This document shows, in pieces, positions 1-9,222 of a stretch of 52,548 nucleotides of DNA. The translations under genes were made by a program, and so were the position numbers. The notes beneath the pieces are model-generated. The model was not told the DNA's origin. It did no database searches and was given only the letters and a program-made list of their open reading frames with translations. The DNA is taken from assembly GCA_017502085.1 (NCBI GenBank), contig JAFVVQ010000005.1, forward strand, positions 1-52,548. The letters run 5' to 3'. Source of the stretch: Clostridia bacterium (GTDB lineage: Bacteria; Bacillota; Clostridia; Oscillospirales; Acutalibacteraceae). Position 1 is the stretch's first letter. Every line of letters begins with the position of its first letter.

Positions 1-3
1 ATA

Positions 4-32
4 TAGAAATTTTTGGAAACATTTGTTATAAT
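4..32 (+). promoter_or_regulatory. Candidate sigma-A promoter for tig
   Basis: A perfect TATAAT lies at 27-32. Seventeen bases upstream, at 4-9, is a weak -35-like TAGAAA. The promoter sits at the window edge, about 35 bases before the trigger factor start, so upstream elements cannot be judged. Confidence 0.45.
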
Positions 33-66
33 TTAAGGGTTAGAAAGTCAAATGGAGGAATTCAAA

Positions 67-1488
67 ATGAGTTTAGTATCAGCTAACAAAACAGAAACAA
101 ACACTTATGCAGTTGAACTTTCGGTTTCAGCAGAAGATTTCAGAGCTGCTATCCAGCAGGCATATCTTAAGCAGAGAAAGTCAATTGCAATCCCCGGCTT
201 CCGTAAGGGCAAAGCTCCCCTTATGATGATTGAGAAGCTCTACGGTCAGGAAGTTTTCTTTGAAGACGCTCTTGAAATCGTTTTCCCCACAGCAGTTCAG
301 GCTGCATATGACGAAGCAGGCATCAACCCCGTTGATCAGCCCCGCGACGTTGATATCAAAACAATGAGCAAAGAAGAAGGCGTTGTAATCGCTTTCAACG
401 TAACAGTCAAGCCCGAAATCACTCTCAAGGCATATAAGGGTCTCACCGCTGAAAAGGCTGATTCCAAGGTTACCAAGGAAGAAATCGATCACGAAATCGA
501 GCATATGCTTGACAGAGGTTCAAGAATGGTTGATGTTGATGACAGAGCTGCAAAAGACGGTGATATCACAGTTATCGATTTTGAAGGTTTTGTTGACGGC
601 GAAGCATTCGAAGGCGGCAAGGCAGAAAAATACAGCCTTACTCTCGGCTCAGGCTCATTCATTCCCGGCTTTGAAGAGCAGGTTGCAGGTCACAACGTAG
701 GCGAAGAATTTGACGTTAACGTTAAGTTCCCCGAAGAATATGCTCCCGAGCTCGCAGGCAAAGAAGCTGTTTTCAAGATCAAGCTTCATGAAATCAAGGT
801 TAAGGAACTCCCCGAACTTGATGATGAATTCGCAAAGGATATGGGCGAATACGAAACAGTTGATGAACTCAAGAAGGGTGTCGAAGAGGATATCCTCAAG
901 AGAAAGCAGGAGAGCGCTCAGAGAGCATTTGAAGATGCTGTTATCGAAGCTCTTATCGAAAACGTTGAGGGTGAAATCCCCGAATGCATGTATGACAACA
1001 AGGCTCAGGAAAACGTTGATTCCTTTGCTCAGCGCGTAGGTCAGCAGGGCATCGACCTTGACACATATCTTATGTATATGGGTATGGATAAGGCAATGTT
1101 CGAGAGCCAGATGAGAGAGCGTGCAGTCGGCGACGTCAAGGTTGAACTTGCAATCGAAAAGATCGTTGAGCTTGAGGGCATCGAAGCTTCTGAAGAAGCT
1201 ATCGCCGAAGAGTATGAGAAGATGCATGAGATGTATCAGATCGAACTTGAAAAGCTTAAGGAAATCGTTCCCGAAGCAACAGTTGCCGCTGAAATCAAGA
1301 AGCAGGCGGCATTCAAGGTAGTTATCGATTCAGCAAAGGCAAAGAAGCCCGCCGCAAAGAGAACAACCAAGAAGAAGGATGCAGCAGAAGGCGAAGCAGC
1401 TCCCACTGACGAAGCAAAGGAAGAGAAGAAGCCTGCAAAGAAAACAACAAAGAAGGCTGCTCCCAAAAAGGAAGAATCTGCTGAATAA
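67..1488 (+). CDS. tig: Trigger factor, with a long basic C-terminal tail
   Basis: Ribosome-associated chaperone and peptidyl-prolyl isomerase that meets nascent chains at the exit tunnel. The N-terminal domain carries the ribosome-docking signature GFRKGKAP. An FKBP-type domain follows at about residues 155-245 (TVIDFEGFVDGEAFEGG, then GSGSFIPGFEEQV), and then the helical substrate-binding domain. The start is taken at 67: the GGAGG at 54-58 sits 8 bases upstream, whereas the ATG at 52 would overlap that site. This gives 473 residues against roughly 430 in typical members. The excess is a Lys/Ala/Glu/Thr-rich tail from about residue 424. clpP and clpX follow in the same direction, as in many Firmicutes. 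Confidence 0.97.
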   Translation: MSLVSANKTETNTYAVELSVSAEDFRAAIQQAYLKQRKSIAIPGFRKGKAPLMMIEKLYGQEVFFEDALEIVFPTAVQAAYDEAGINPVDQPRDVDIKTMSKEEGVVIAFNVTVKPEITLKAYKGLTAEKADSKVTKEEIDHEIEHMLDRGSRMVDVDDRAAKDGDITVIDFEGFVDGEAFEGGKAEKYSLTLGSGSFIPGFEEQVAGHNVGEEFDVNVKFPEEYAPELAGKEAVFKIKLHEIKVKELPELDDEFAKDMGEYETVDELKKGVEEDILKRKQESAQRAFEDAVIEALIENVEGEIPECMYDNKAQENVDSFAQRVGQQGIDLDTYLMYMGMDKAMFESQMRERAVGDVKVELAIEKIVELEGIEASEEAIAEEYEKMHEMYQIELEKLKEIVPEATVAAEIKKQAAFKVVIDSAKAKKPAAKRTTKKKDAAEGEAAPTDEAKEEKKPAKKTTKKAAPKKEESAE

Positions 1489-1548
1489 TCCGGCAGAAAT
1501 CTTTCAATACTTTAATTAACATTATTTTTACTATAGATTCAGAGAATG

Positions 1549-1567
1549 AACCGGCGTAATGCCGGTT
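1549..1567 (+). terminator. Stem-loop between tig and clpP
   Basis: AACCGGC and GCCGGTT form a 7-bp stem around a 5-base loop, followed by only a short T-rich stretch. It could be a weak terminator or attenuator that sets clpPX expression relative to tig, or an mRNA-processing structure. No strong promoter was recognised between it and clpP. Confidence 0.45.
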
Positions 1568-1606
1568 TATTCCGTATAGTAACTCAAGAAAGGATGGATT
1601 CATTTT

Positions 1607-2188
1607 ATGGCACTTGTTCCCTATGTAGTTGAACAGACAAACCGAGGCGAGCGTTCATACGACATTTTCTCCCGCCTTCTTAATGACAGAATCATCGTTC
1701 TTTCCGATGAGGTCAATGACGCAACTGCAAGCATTGTTATTGCTCAGCTTCTTTATCTCGAAGGTCAGGATGCAGAGAAGGATATCAGCCTTTATATCAA
1801 CAGTCCCGGCGGTTCGGTAACTGCAGGTATGGCTATTTATGACACTATGCAGTATATTAAGTGCGATGTTTCAACAATCTGCATCGGTATGGCTGCATCG
1901 ATGGGTGCATTTCTGCTTTCATCAGGTGCAAAGGGCAAGAGATACGCTCTCCCCAACAGTGAGATTATGATTCATCAGCCTCTGGGTGGAGCAAGAGGTC
2001 AGGCAACTGAGATTCAGATTGCCGCTGAGCATATTCTCAAAACCAGAGAAAAGCTCAATAAAATTCTTGCTGCAAACACAGGTAAATCCGTTGAGGAGAT
2101 TGCAAGAGATACCGAAAGAGACAATTATCTTTCCGCTCAGGAAGCTATGGAATACGGCCTTGTTGATAAGGTTATCGCTCACAGATAA
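1607..2188 (+). CDS. clpP: ATP-dependent Clp protease proteolytic subunit
   Basis: Serine peptidase that forms the barrel-shaped chamber degrading proteins fed in by ClpX or other Clp ATPases in the cytoplasm. The catalytic triad is visible: Ser98 in GMAASMGAF, His123 in [10 protein letters not shown] and Asp172 in TERDNYLS. The length of 193 residues is normal for the family. The start has an AAGAAAGGA site upstream. It lies 118 bases after tig, with a small stem-loop between, and 12 bases before clpX, so clpP and clpX are almost certainly co-transcribed. Confidence 0.98.
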   Translation: MALVPYVVEQTNRGERSYDIFSRLLNDRIIVLSDEVNDATASIVIAQLLYLEGQDAEKDISLYINSPGGSVTAGMAIYDTMQYIKCDVSTICIGMAASMGAFLLSSGAKGKRYALPNSEIMIHQPLGGARGQATEIQIAAEHILKTREKLNKILAANTGKSVEEIARDTERDNYLSAQEAMEYGLVDKVIAHR

Positions 2189-2200
2189 GGAGTAAAATTA

Positions 2201-3502
2201 ATGCCCAGAGACGACGATAGAAGAGATAAGTCAGTGGTCGCCTGTTCTTTCTGCCGCAAAACGCAGGATCAGGTTGATAAGCTTATCGCAGGTCCGAATG
2301 TATATATCTGCAACGAGTGTGTCGATTTATGCTGCTCAATTATTGAGTCAGAGCCTTCATCAAATGATTACGGCGATTTTGACGTTGCATCCCTTCCGAA
2401 ACCCCAGGAAATTAAGGCAAAGCTTGATGAATACGTCATCGGACAGGAAAATGCTAAAATTGCGCTCAGCGTTGCAGTTTATAACCACTACAAAAGAATC
2501 GGCAGCAGAGGCATGGGCGAAGTTGAGATTCAGAAGAGCAATATTCTGATGCTCGGTCCCACTGGTGTGGGCAAAACGATGCTTGCCCAGACCCTTGCAA
2601 GGATACTTGACGTACCCTTTGCCATTGCTGATGCAACAACGCTGACCGAAGCGGGTTATGTCGGTGAGGACGTTGAAAATATTCTCCTTCGCCTTATTCA
2701 GGCGGCGGATTTCGATATTGAAAGAGCCGAAAGAGGTATTATCTACGTCGACGAAATCGATAAGATTGCTCGCAAGAGCGAGAATCCTTCAATTACCCGT
2801 GATGTTAGCGGCGAAGGTGTTCAGCAGGCACTTCTCAAGATAATTGAAGGTACTGTTGCCAACGTTCCGCCTCAGGGCGGCAGAAAGCATCCCCAGCAGG
2901 AATTTATTCAGATTGACACCTCAAATATTCTTTTTATCTGCGGCGGTGCATTCGACGGTATTGAAAAAATAATCGAAAAGAGAACGGGCGGATCGACACT
3001 CGGTTTTGAAGCACCTGTCAGGAGCAAATCTGAACTCGCCCAGGAAAATCTTATTGCCAAGACAATCCATCAGGATATTGTCAGGTTTGGCATTATTCCC
3101 GAATTAGTCGGCAGATTGCCTATCATCACAACACTTGAGGAACTTGACAAGGATTCGCTTGTTCAGATTCTCACAACACCCAAAAATGCGATTGTCAAGC
3201 AGTATAAGGAACTCTTTTCTCTTGACGGTGTTGAACTTGATTTTGATGAGGCGGCTCTTATTGCAATCGCGGAGAAAACTCTCGAAAAGAAAACGGGTGC
3301 AAGAGGTCTTCGCTCAATAATCGAAAAGGTGCTTCTTCCCATTATGTATGAAGTGCCATCCGATCCCGCAGTTGAGAAGGTTCTCATAACCGAGGAATGT
3401 GTTGAAAACGGCGCATCTCCGGTTATTGAGAAAAACCCCAATGGCAAAAAAACAAGGCTTAATCCACCTCCGAAGGTGACTAAGCCGGGAACTGCCGTTT
3501 AA
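2201..3502 (+). CDS. clpX: Clp protease ATP-binding subunit ClpX
   Basis: AAA+ unfoldase that recognises substrates, unfolds them and threads them into ClpP. The N-terminal C4 zinc domain has Cys15, Cys18, Cys37 and Cys40. Walker A (GPTGVGKT), the pore loop GYVGEDVE and Walker B ([11 protein letters not shown]) follow in order, and GARGLR marks the sensor-2 region. It has 433 residues, close to the usual 415-430. The gene closes the tig-clpP-clpX cluster and ends just before a strong bidirectional terminator facing the convergent MATE gene. Confidence 0.98.
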   Translation: MPRDDDRRDKSVVACSFCRKTQDQVDKLIAGPNVYICNECVDLCCSIIESEPSSNDYGDFDVASLPKPQEIKAKLDEYVIGQENAKIALSVAVYNHYKRIGSRGMGEVEIQKSNILMLGPTGVGKTMLAQTLARILDVPFAIADATTLTEAGYVGEDVENILLRLIQAADFDIERAERGIIYVDEIDKIARKSENPSITRDVSGEGVQQALLKIIEGTVANVPPQGGRKHPQQEFIQIDTSNILFICGGAFDGIEKIIEKRTGGSTLGFEAPVRSKSELAQENLIAKTIHQDIVRFGIIPELVGRLPIITTLEELDKDSLVQILTTPKNAIVKQYKELFSLDGVELDFDEAALIAIAEKTLEKKTGARGLRSIIEKVLLPIMYEVPSDPAVEKVLITEECVENGASPVIEKNPNGKKTRLNPPPKVTKPGTAV

Positions 3503-3513
3503 AAAACAAAATC

Positions 3514-3547
3514 GGAGCTGTCTCATTGAGGCAGCTCCTTATTTTTT
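3514..3547. terminator. Bidirectional terminator between clpX and MATE gene
   Basis: GGAGCTG pairs with CAGCTCC, extended inside by CTC/GAG. On the plus strand the stem is followed by TTATTTTTT. On the minus strand it is followed by an ATTTTGTTTTTT run. It therefore serves both clpX and the convergent MATE gene. Confidence 0.85.
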
Positions 3548-4901
3548 ATCTTGTAACGGTTTTTATCCAGTTATATCTCTGAACTTTTACATATGCCACG
3601 ATGCATTTGAGCACCTGATCGGATTTGAGACAGGCAAAGGTGACCACGACAGGAAATTTGAAAACAAATGCACTCAGGGCGGAAAGCGGGAGAACAATCA
3701 GCCACATGAAAATGAAATCATTTTTGAGAACGAAAGCAGTTTCGCCGCCTCCCGAAACGATTCCGCAGAGAGCGGGAGCCTCATATGACGTACCGATAAT
3801 CGTGACTGCAAGAACCCAGATGAATTGGTTTGTCAGCTTATAGGTTTCGGGTGATGCGTCATAAAAATTGATGATAAGTCCTTTGCACACAAGCAGAATA
3901 ATGCTCGACACAATACCGATTCCGACGAAGATAAGCTGAAGGGCTTTGCTTCTTTTTTTGATCAGATCAAGAGTACCGCCTTCGCCGATGGTTTTTCCGA
4001 TAAGTACGCAGGCAACGTTGCCCGAAGCGTATGTGATGACCGTCGCAATCTGAAAAATCGTTGTAGCAATACTGTTGGCGGCGATGGCGCTTTCAACGAG
4101 TCTGCCGATGATAGCGCCCTGAACGCTCATTGCGATTCCCCAGGAAAGGCTGCTGAGCATAAGCGGGGAGCCTGTTTTGAAGAAATCAACAAACATTTGC
4201 TTTTCGGTTCTGAAAAATTCAGTAAGTCTGAATCTGAGTTTTTTGTCAATTGCAAAAACGTAGAACAGCACAACGACAAGTTCAATTGCCCTTGCGGCAA
4301 GAGTAGCAACCGCCGCACCTCTGACGCCCATTTCAGGGAATCCGAGTTTGCCGTAGATAAGCACGTAATTGAAAAAAATATTGATACCGAAGGATGAAAG
4401 TGAAACGTAAAACCCGATTTTAACAGTTTCAACACTTCGGAGGATAGCGAGTAATACTGTTGTTATGCCATATATTATATATGTATATTTAATAATGTCT
4501 AGATACTCAACCGCCTGAATAACAACCGCATCCTTATCGGTGAAAAGTCGGATTGTCAGTTCGGGTGCAAAAGCGCAGAAAAGGGTTATGGCAAGGGAAA
4601 ATGCAAGGCTGATAAACAGACAGACAGCAGAAATCTTTTTGATTGAGCTTTTATCGTTCTTTCCCCAGTATTGAGAGGCAATAACCGTCATACCGTTGCA
4701 GCAGCCCGTGACAGCCATCATAAGAAAGAACTGTATGTTGTTGCAGATACCTACGCCGCTCAGCGCGGTTTCATTATATGCGCCCATCATAACCGAGTCA
4801 GCAAGATTAACGCCGTAAACAATGAGATTCTGGAAGGCGAGGGTCAAGGTCATAGTGAAAAACGCTTTGTAGAATTCGCCGTCTTTAAATTTTTTTGCCA
4901 T
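3546..4901 (-). CDS. MATE family multidrug/organic cation exporter
   Basis: Integral membrane antiporter of the MATE family, expected to expel drugs or other organic cations using a sodium or proton gradient. The 451-residue protein is strongly hydrophobic with about 12 predicted helices. The two-fold MATE repeat is recognisable: the N-half has PxxxxLAxNLIVYGVNLADSVMMG-like sequence around residues 20-40, and a similar block opens the second half near SSLSWGIAMSVQGAIIG. The gene stands alone with its own promoter and a shared terminator. The substrate cannot be told from sequence. Confidence 0.9.
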   Translation of the reverse strand: MAKKFKDGEFYKAFFTMTLTLAFQNLIVYGVNLADSVMMGAYNETALSGVGICNNIQFFLMMAVTGCCNGMTVIASQYWGKNDKSSIKKISAVCLFISLAFSLAITLFCAFAPELTIRLFTDKDAVVIQAVEYLDIIKYTYIIYGITTVLLAILRSVETVKIGFYVSLSSFGINIFFNYVLIYGKLGFPEMGVRGAAVATLAARAIELVVVLFYVFAIDKKLRFRLTEFFRTEKQMFVDFFKTGSPLMLSSLSWGIAMSVQGAIIGRLVESAIAANSIATTIFQIATVITYASGNVACVLIGKTIGEGGTLDLIKKRSKALQLIFVGIGIVSSIILLVCKGLIINFYDASPETYKLTNQFIWVLAVTIIGTSYEAPALCGIVSGGGETAFVLKNDFIFMWLIVLPLSALSAFVFKFPVVVTFACLKSDQVLKCIVAYVKVQRYNWIKTVTR

Positions 4902-4928
4902 AACATCACCTGAAAAATTAATACTAAA

Positions 4929-4957
4929 AGTATACCACCCGTAACTGATAAAAACAA
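4929..4957 (-). promoter_or_regulatory. Sigma-A promoter for the MATE gene
   Basis: On the minus strand TTGTTT (4952-4957) and TATACT (4929-4934) are separated by exactly 17 bases, about 30 bases upstream of the start codon. Confidence 0.6.
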
Positions 4958-4971
4958 TATCAAAAAAACAA

Positions 4972-5011
4972 AAAACTGTGCAGTTTTTGCGTAAACTTTC
5001 TGCACAGTTTT
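4972..5011 (-). terminator. Terminator of the yfcC-like...trkA-trkH operon
   Basis: A 12-bp perfect stem (AAAACTGTGCAG / CTGCACAGTTTT) with a 16-base loop lies directly after the trkH stop. On the minus strand it runs into a T-rich stretch. Confidence 0.8.
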
Positions 5012-5015
5012 GATT

Positions 5016-6464
5016 TTAATTATATTTTTTCGACCATACGTAGGGGGTGAAAATCATCATCATCGGAATCAACTCAAGTCTGCCTGCAAGCATATCGAAG
5101 GAAAGCACAATTTTACTGAGAATCGAAAAATCGCTGAAGCTTCCTGTCGGACCGACAGCACCGAGGCCGGGGCCGATGTTGCCGATGCAGGCAATAACCG
5201 ACGTGAAGGTTGTTGTGAGGTCTCTGCCGTCGAGGGAAACAATCAAAGAAGAAACGGCAAGAACGATAATGTAAGTTGCAAAGAATACTGAAACGCTTTT
5301 AACGACCGGCTCCCCAACGGTTTGCTTATCAACCTTAACGGTTTCAATGCTTCTGGGATTGATTGCTTTTTTGATATCTCTTATACCGTTTTTAACCAGA
5401 ATAACCAATCGCGAAACCTTGATGCCACCGCCCGTTGAGCCGGCACAAGCACCTATAAACATAAGGAAAACAAGAACAATCTGCGCAATTATCGGCCATT
5501 TGCCGAAATCGGTTGAGGAAAATCCCGTTGTGGTGATAATTGATGAAACCTGGAAGAATGCGTAGCGGAAGGATTCACCGACCGAGTGCTTGCTTGTTGC
5601 AAGCGAAGCAGCAATAATCAGAGTGGCGGCGGCAACGATGCCCAGATACCATCTGACCTCTTCGCTTTTGAATGCCTGCTTGAATCTTCTGATAAGGAAA
5701 AGATAATAGAGGTTGAAGTTAACGCCGAAAAGCAGCATAAAAACCGCGATAACCATTTCGGAATAAAGGCTGTTGTAGCCTTCGATGCTATTGTTGAGTA
5801 TGCCGAAACCGCCCGTACCTGCAGGTGCAAAGGTATTAACGAGGCAGTCAAAAAAGGGCATACCGCCGGCAAGAAGAAGGATAACCTGGATTATGCTCAT
5901 TCCGCAATAAATGCCGTAGAGGATTCTTGCGGATGCACCGAGCTTTGAAACGAGCTTATCCACCGTAGGGCCGGGGACTTCAGCTCTCATTATGTGCATT
6001 GACGAATTTTCTGTTTTCGGCATAATGGCGATAACGAAAACAAGGATACCCATACCGCCTATCCAATGTGTAAAGCTGCGCCAGAAAAGTAGGCTTTTCG
6101 GTATGGCTTCAACGTTTTTCAGAATGGTTGAGCCCGTTGTTGTGAATCCCGAAACCGTTTCGAAAAAGGCGTCAACGTAGCTCGGGATATGTCCGCTGAG
6201 AGTGAAGGGCAATGCGCCGAAAAGGGACATCAGAATCCAGGTGAATGCAACGATAACGTAGCCGTCCTTGGCATAAATGCTTTTATTCTGCGGTTTTTTT
6301 CTTGTTGCTAAAATTCCCGTAACGGCAAGTGCGGCAATAGTAATCGCAAAGGAAGAGAGAACACCGTCACCGTAAATGATTGAAACGATTGCGGGAAGAA
6401 CCAGAAGGATTGCTTCAACAAGAAGGATTCTTCCGATTGAATATGAAATCATTTTGTAATTCAT
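5016..6464 (-). CDS. trkH: Potassium uptake membrane subunit TrkH
   Basis: Pore-forming subunit of the Trk/Ktr potassium uptake system in the cell membrane. The 482 residues hold the four pore-loop repeats of the SKT superfamily, seen as SGFTTTGST, PAGTGGFG, ITTTGFSSTDFG and IGNIGPGLG. The glycines in each are the selectivity filter. It lies 12 bases after trkA, the regulatory subunit that gates it, and is the last gene of a five-gene minus-strand operon. The length suits TrkH rather than the shorter KtrB, but the two families grade into each other. Confidence 0.95.
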   Translation of the reverse strand: MNYKMISYSIGRILLVEAILLVLPAIVSIIYGDGVLSSFAITIAALAVTGILATRKKPQNKSIYAKDGYVIVAFTWILMSLFGALPFTLSGHIPSYVDAFFETVSGFTTTGSTILKNVEAIPKSLLFWRSFTHWIGGMGILVFVIAIMPKTENSSMHIMRAEVPGPTVDKLVSKLGASARILYGIYCGMSIIQVILLLAGGMPFFDCLVNTFAPAGTGGFGILNNSIEGYNSLYSEMVIAVFMLLFGVNFNLYYLFLIRRFKQAFKSEEVRWYLGIVAAATLIIAASLATSKHSVGESFRYAFFQVSSIITTTGFSSTDFGKWPIIAQIVLVFLMFIGACAGSTGGGIKVSRLVILVKNGIRDIKKAINPRSIETVKVDKQTVGEPVVKSVSVFFATYIIVLAVSSLIVSLDGRDLTTTFTSVIACIGNIGPGLGAVGPTGSFSDFSILSKIVLSFDMLAGRLELIPMMMIFTPYVWSKKYN

Positions 6465-6476
6465 TTCGGACCTCCA

Positions 6477-7832
6477 TCACACAAAGATATCGTGAAGGTC
6501 TTCCAGAATGCGGTTAGCCGTAACAACGATAACGCTGTCGCCCGCCATCATAACGTCATTACCGCCGGGGAATATGATTTTGCCGTTTCGCATAATGCAG
6601 GCAATAAGCAGATTGGGGAGAAGATTAAGGTCCTTGAAAGGAATGTCAAGGTAAGCCGCAGCTTCCGGTACGATGAATTCCGCTGCCTCAACCTTGCCGT
6701 TGACGAACTTATGGAGTGTCTGAATCTGTGAATTGTCAACCGAGTTATAAAGCGCTCTGACGTATCGGGTGACAAGATTACCTGCAACAATCTGCGGCGA
6801 CACAATGGTTTCAAGACCGATATCAATGAGAATTGAGTGGGAGTGACGGTTGACTTTGGTGATAACCTTGCTGACCTCTCTTGATTCGGCGTACATTGAG
6901 AGGATAATGTTTTCTTCGTCAATGCCCGTCAGTGCAACGAGGGCATCCTGATTCTCGATGTGTTGTTCATCAAGGATTTCCTGGTCGGTGCCGTCACCGT
7001 GAATAACCGTAACGTCGGGCAGAGAGTCGCTCAGAGAATAGCATTTTGCTTCGTCGTGTTCAATGAGTTTGATGTTTCTGCCGGTGTCTGAAAGCAGTTT
7101 GGCAAGATAATAACCTATTCTGCCACCGCCGATAATCATAACGTTTTTGACTTTATGCTTATAAACTCCGCAGTGATGCATAAATGAAGTCAGTTCGGTT
7201 CGTTTGCCCGTGATGTGAATAATATCATCGCACTTGATAGCGAAATCACCTGAGGGAATGAAAACGTCTTCATCACGCTGGATGGCGCATACGAGCACCT
7301 TTGCTCTTGACACCTTGCGTAAATCCTGAATGAGCATATCGCAAAGGGGATTGTCGGAATGAATGCGGATACTCGCAATTTCAACCTTGCCTCTTGCGAA
7401 TGAGTCCAGATTTGCGGCAGAGGGGAAACGGATGATTCTGGAAATTTCGTTTGCGGTTTCAAACTCGGGATTAACGACCATATTGATTCCGAGCTCATCA
7501 CGCAGAAACTGATTCTGATTTGCGTAGTCGGGGTTGCGCACGCGTGCAATCGTATTCTCCGTACCCATTCGTTTTGCCATAAGGCAGGAGAGAATGTTGA
7601 GCTCATCTGAGGGTGTGGCTGCAATGATAAGCTTTGCTTTTGCTGCGCCTGCTTCCTCAAGGATTTCGCGGCTTGCGCCGTTACCGCAGATACCCATAAC
7701 GTCATAAGCATCGACCGTTGAAACAACGGTTTCGTGCTTTATGTCGATAACCGTAACGTCGTGGCCCTCGGCAACAAGCTGTTTTGTCATTGTTGTACCG
7801 ATTTTGCCCAGACCTACAATAATAATATTCAT
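6477..7832 (-). CDS. trkA: Trk system potassium uptake regulator TrkA
   Basis: Cytoplasmic peripheral subunit that binds nucleotides (NAD(H), ATP/ADP) and controls TrkH. The 451 residues contain two RCK_N/RCK_C pairs. The first Rossmann motif is IIVGLGKIGTTM at the N terminus. The second is MIIGGGRIGYYL near residue 231. Each is followed by an RCK_C domain; the first is around SIRIHSDNPLCDM and the second around AEFIVPEAAAYLDIP. This double architecture is that of TrkA, in contrast to the single-domain KtrA. It is co-transcribed with trkH downstream. Confidence 0.96.
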   Translation of the reverse strand: MNIIIVGLGKIGTTMTKQLVAEGHDVTVIDIKHETVVSTVDAYDVMGICGNGASREILEEAGAAKAKLIIAATPSDELNILSCLMAKRMGTENTIARVRNPDYANQNQFLRDELGINMVVNPEFETANEISRIIRFPSAANLDSFARGKVEIASIRIHSDNPLCDMLIQDLRKVSRAKVLVCAIQRDEDVFIPSGDFAIKCDDIIHITGKRTELTSFMHHCGVYKHKVKNVMIIGGGRIGYYLAKLLSDTGRNIKLIEHDEAKCYSLSDSLPDVTVIHGDGTDQEILDEQHIENQDALVALTGIDEENIILSMYAESREVSKVITKVNRHSHSILIDIGLETIVSPQIVAGNLVTRYVRALYNSVDNSQIQTLHKFVNGKVEAAEFIVPEAAAYLDIPFKDLNLLPNLLIACIMRNGKIIFPGGNDVMMAGDSVIVVTANRILEDLHDIFV

Positions 7833-7856
7833 AAATGATGATACCTTCTTAAAATA

Positions 7857-9218
7857 TTATTTTGATTCCTGAACAGCCTGATTTTTCTTGAATTCTTTTA
7901 CAAGGAAAATAAGGGGAATAACGATGAATACGCCGATTACCGCAGAAGCAAGGAAGATATGCGGTGCAGGAGTGGGAAGAATCTCACCGTAATCGTTGAC
8001 GTATGTTGTTGCCGAATATTTTGTGGAGATTTTTTCTGCAACGCTGGGGCCGATAAGCATAGGCAGAAGAACTGAGAAAATCATTCTGATACCCTGAAGC
8101 TGGCCCGTTTTATCCTCGGGTGTGAAGTCACGCACTGCAGCACCGAGCATAATCATAAGCAGACCGTAGCCGACGATTGTAACAACGGCGGCAAGAAGGA
8201 AGTAGTAAATATTATCGTCCGCAAAGAAAACGAGGATAAGACCGATGAGATAAAGAACAACCGCAGGGAAGAGGTAGGGTGCCTTGCCCTTTCTGTCGCT
8301 CATAACAATCATATAAACAAGAGCAGAAATCATTAATACAACGGTGATAAGAGCCAAAACAATTCTGCCGGGTGTAAGCATTGAGCCGAGGGCTGACATG
8401 TCAAGATGTTTGTCAAGATAAATGAAAATATAGGGGAAGAATACCTGGCTTGAAACCGAGAAAACACCCATACATACGAGTGAGATATAAAGACTCTTGT
8501 TGTTCTTGATAACAGAAGGCTTGAAGCCGTAAACAAGGGTTTCAACAAAACCTGCTGTTGTCTTGACGTTTGTTCTGGATTCCTTTACGGTGAAGATTCC
8601 GATAATACCGCAAACGGTAACAATTGCACCGAGAACAAGGAAATAAAGAGAATATTCTTTCTGACCGACCTCATTATTATTGCCGAAAATTGCACCGAAT
8701 GAACCTGTGACTGCAAGTGTTGCAACAACGGGAATGATTGCGAGAAGGGATTCAATTTTTGATCTGTTTGAGGAAGTGCCGATATCCGTAATCCAAGCGT
8801 TGAAAGCGGCGTCGTTACTCGTTGAACCCATGAATGTCATAAATCCGTCCATAATGATAACGAGAGTAACAGTTACGGAAACTGCGGCACCGACGTCTGT
8901 GCCCATAAGCTTTGCTACGGTTTCGGGATTTATGATTGCAAAAGCAATAACGGTAAGACCCCAGAGAATATAGCCTGCACAGATGAAGATCTTGCGTTTG
9001 TTGATTTTGTCACTCAGACTGCCCATAAAGAGCGTTGTAAGGAAGGCAACGATTGCGCTGACACCAATCATAACGGAGATGTCGTGCATATTGCCGCCGA
9101 CTTTCAGCATATAGAGATTAAAAAAGTTGTTTTCCACCGCCCAGGCAACCTGACCCATAAATCCGAAAAGAATAATGTTCAGAAGAATTGACGGACTGAG
9201 CTTTTTGTTATCTGACAT
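7857..9218 (-). CDS. MFS transporter, sugar-carrier-like
   Basis: Major facilitator protein of 453 residues with about 12 membrane helices. The N terminus (GQVAWAVENNFFNLYML) and the loop GSLSDKINKRKIF resemble the sugar:cation/SLC45-like branch of MFS. The substrate is not identifiable. The start is placed at 9218 because GGAGG lies 9 bases upstream; an in-frame TTG at 9233 would overlap that site. It sits 4 bases after the phosphoesterase gene and 24 bases before trkA, inside one operon. The C-terminal tail is short and charged. Confidence 0.85.
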   Translation of the reverse strand: MSDNKKLSPSILLNIILFGFMGQVAWAVENNFFNLYMLKVGGNMHDISVMIGVSAIVAFLTTLFMGSLSDKINKRKIFICAGYILWGLTVIAFAIINPETVAKLMGTDVGAAVSVTVTLVIIMDGFMTFMGSTSNDAAFNAWITDIGTSSNRSKIESLLAIIPVVATLAVTGSFGAIFGNNNEVGQKEYSLYFLVLGAIVTVCGIIGIFTVKESRTNVKTTAGFVETLVYGFKPSVIKNNKSLYISLVCMGVFSVSSQVFFPYIFIYLDKHLDMSALGSMLTPGRIVLALITVVLMISALVYMIVMSDRKGKAPYLFPAVVLYLIGLILVFFADDNIYYFLLAAVVTIVGYGLLMIMLGAAVRDFTPEDKTGQLQGIRMIFSVLLPMLIGPSVAEKISTKYSATTYVNDYGEILPTPAPHIFLASAVIGVFIVIPLIFLVKEFKKNQAVQESK

Positions 9219-9222
9219 AATA

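Noticed and set aside
181-1466. Long open frames antisense to tig and elsewhere opposite strong genes
   Set aside because: They arise from biased codon use on the opposite strand, lack ribosome sites, and encode no recognisable proteins.
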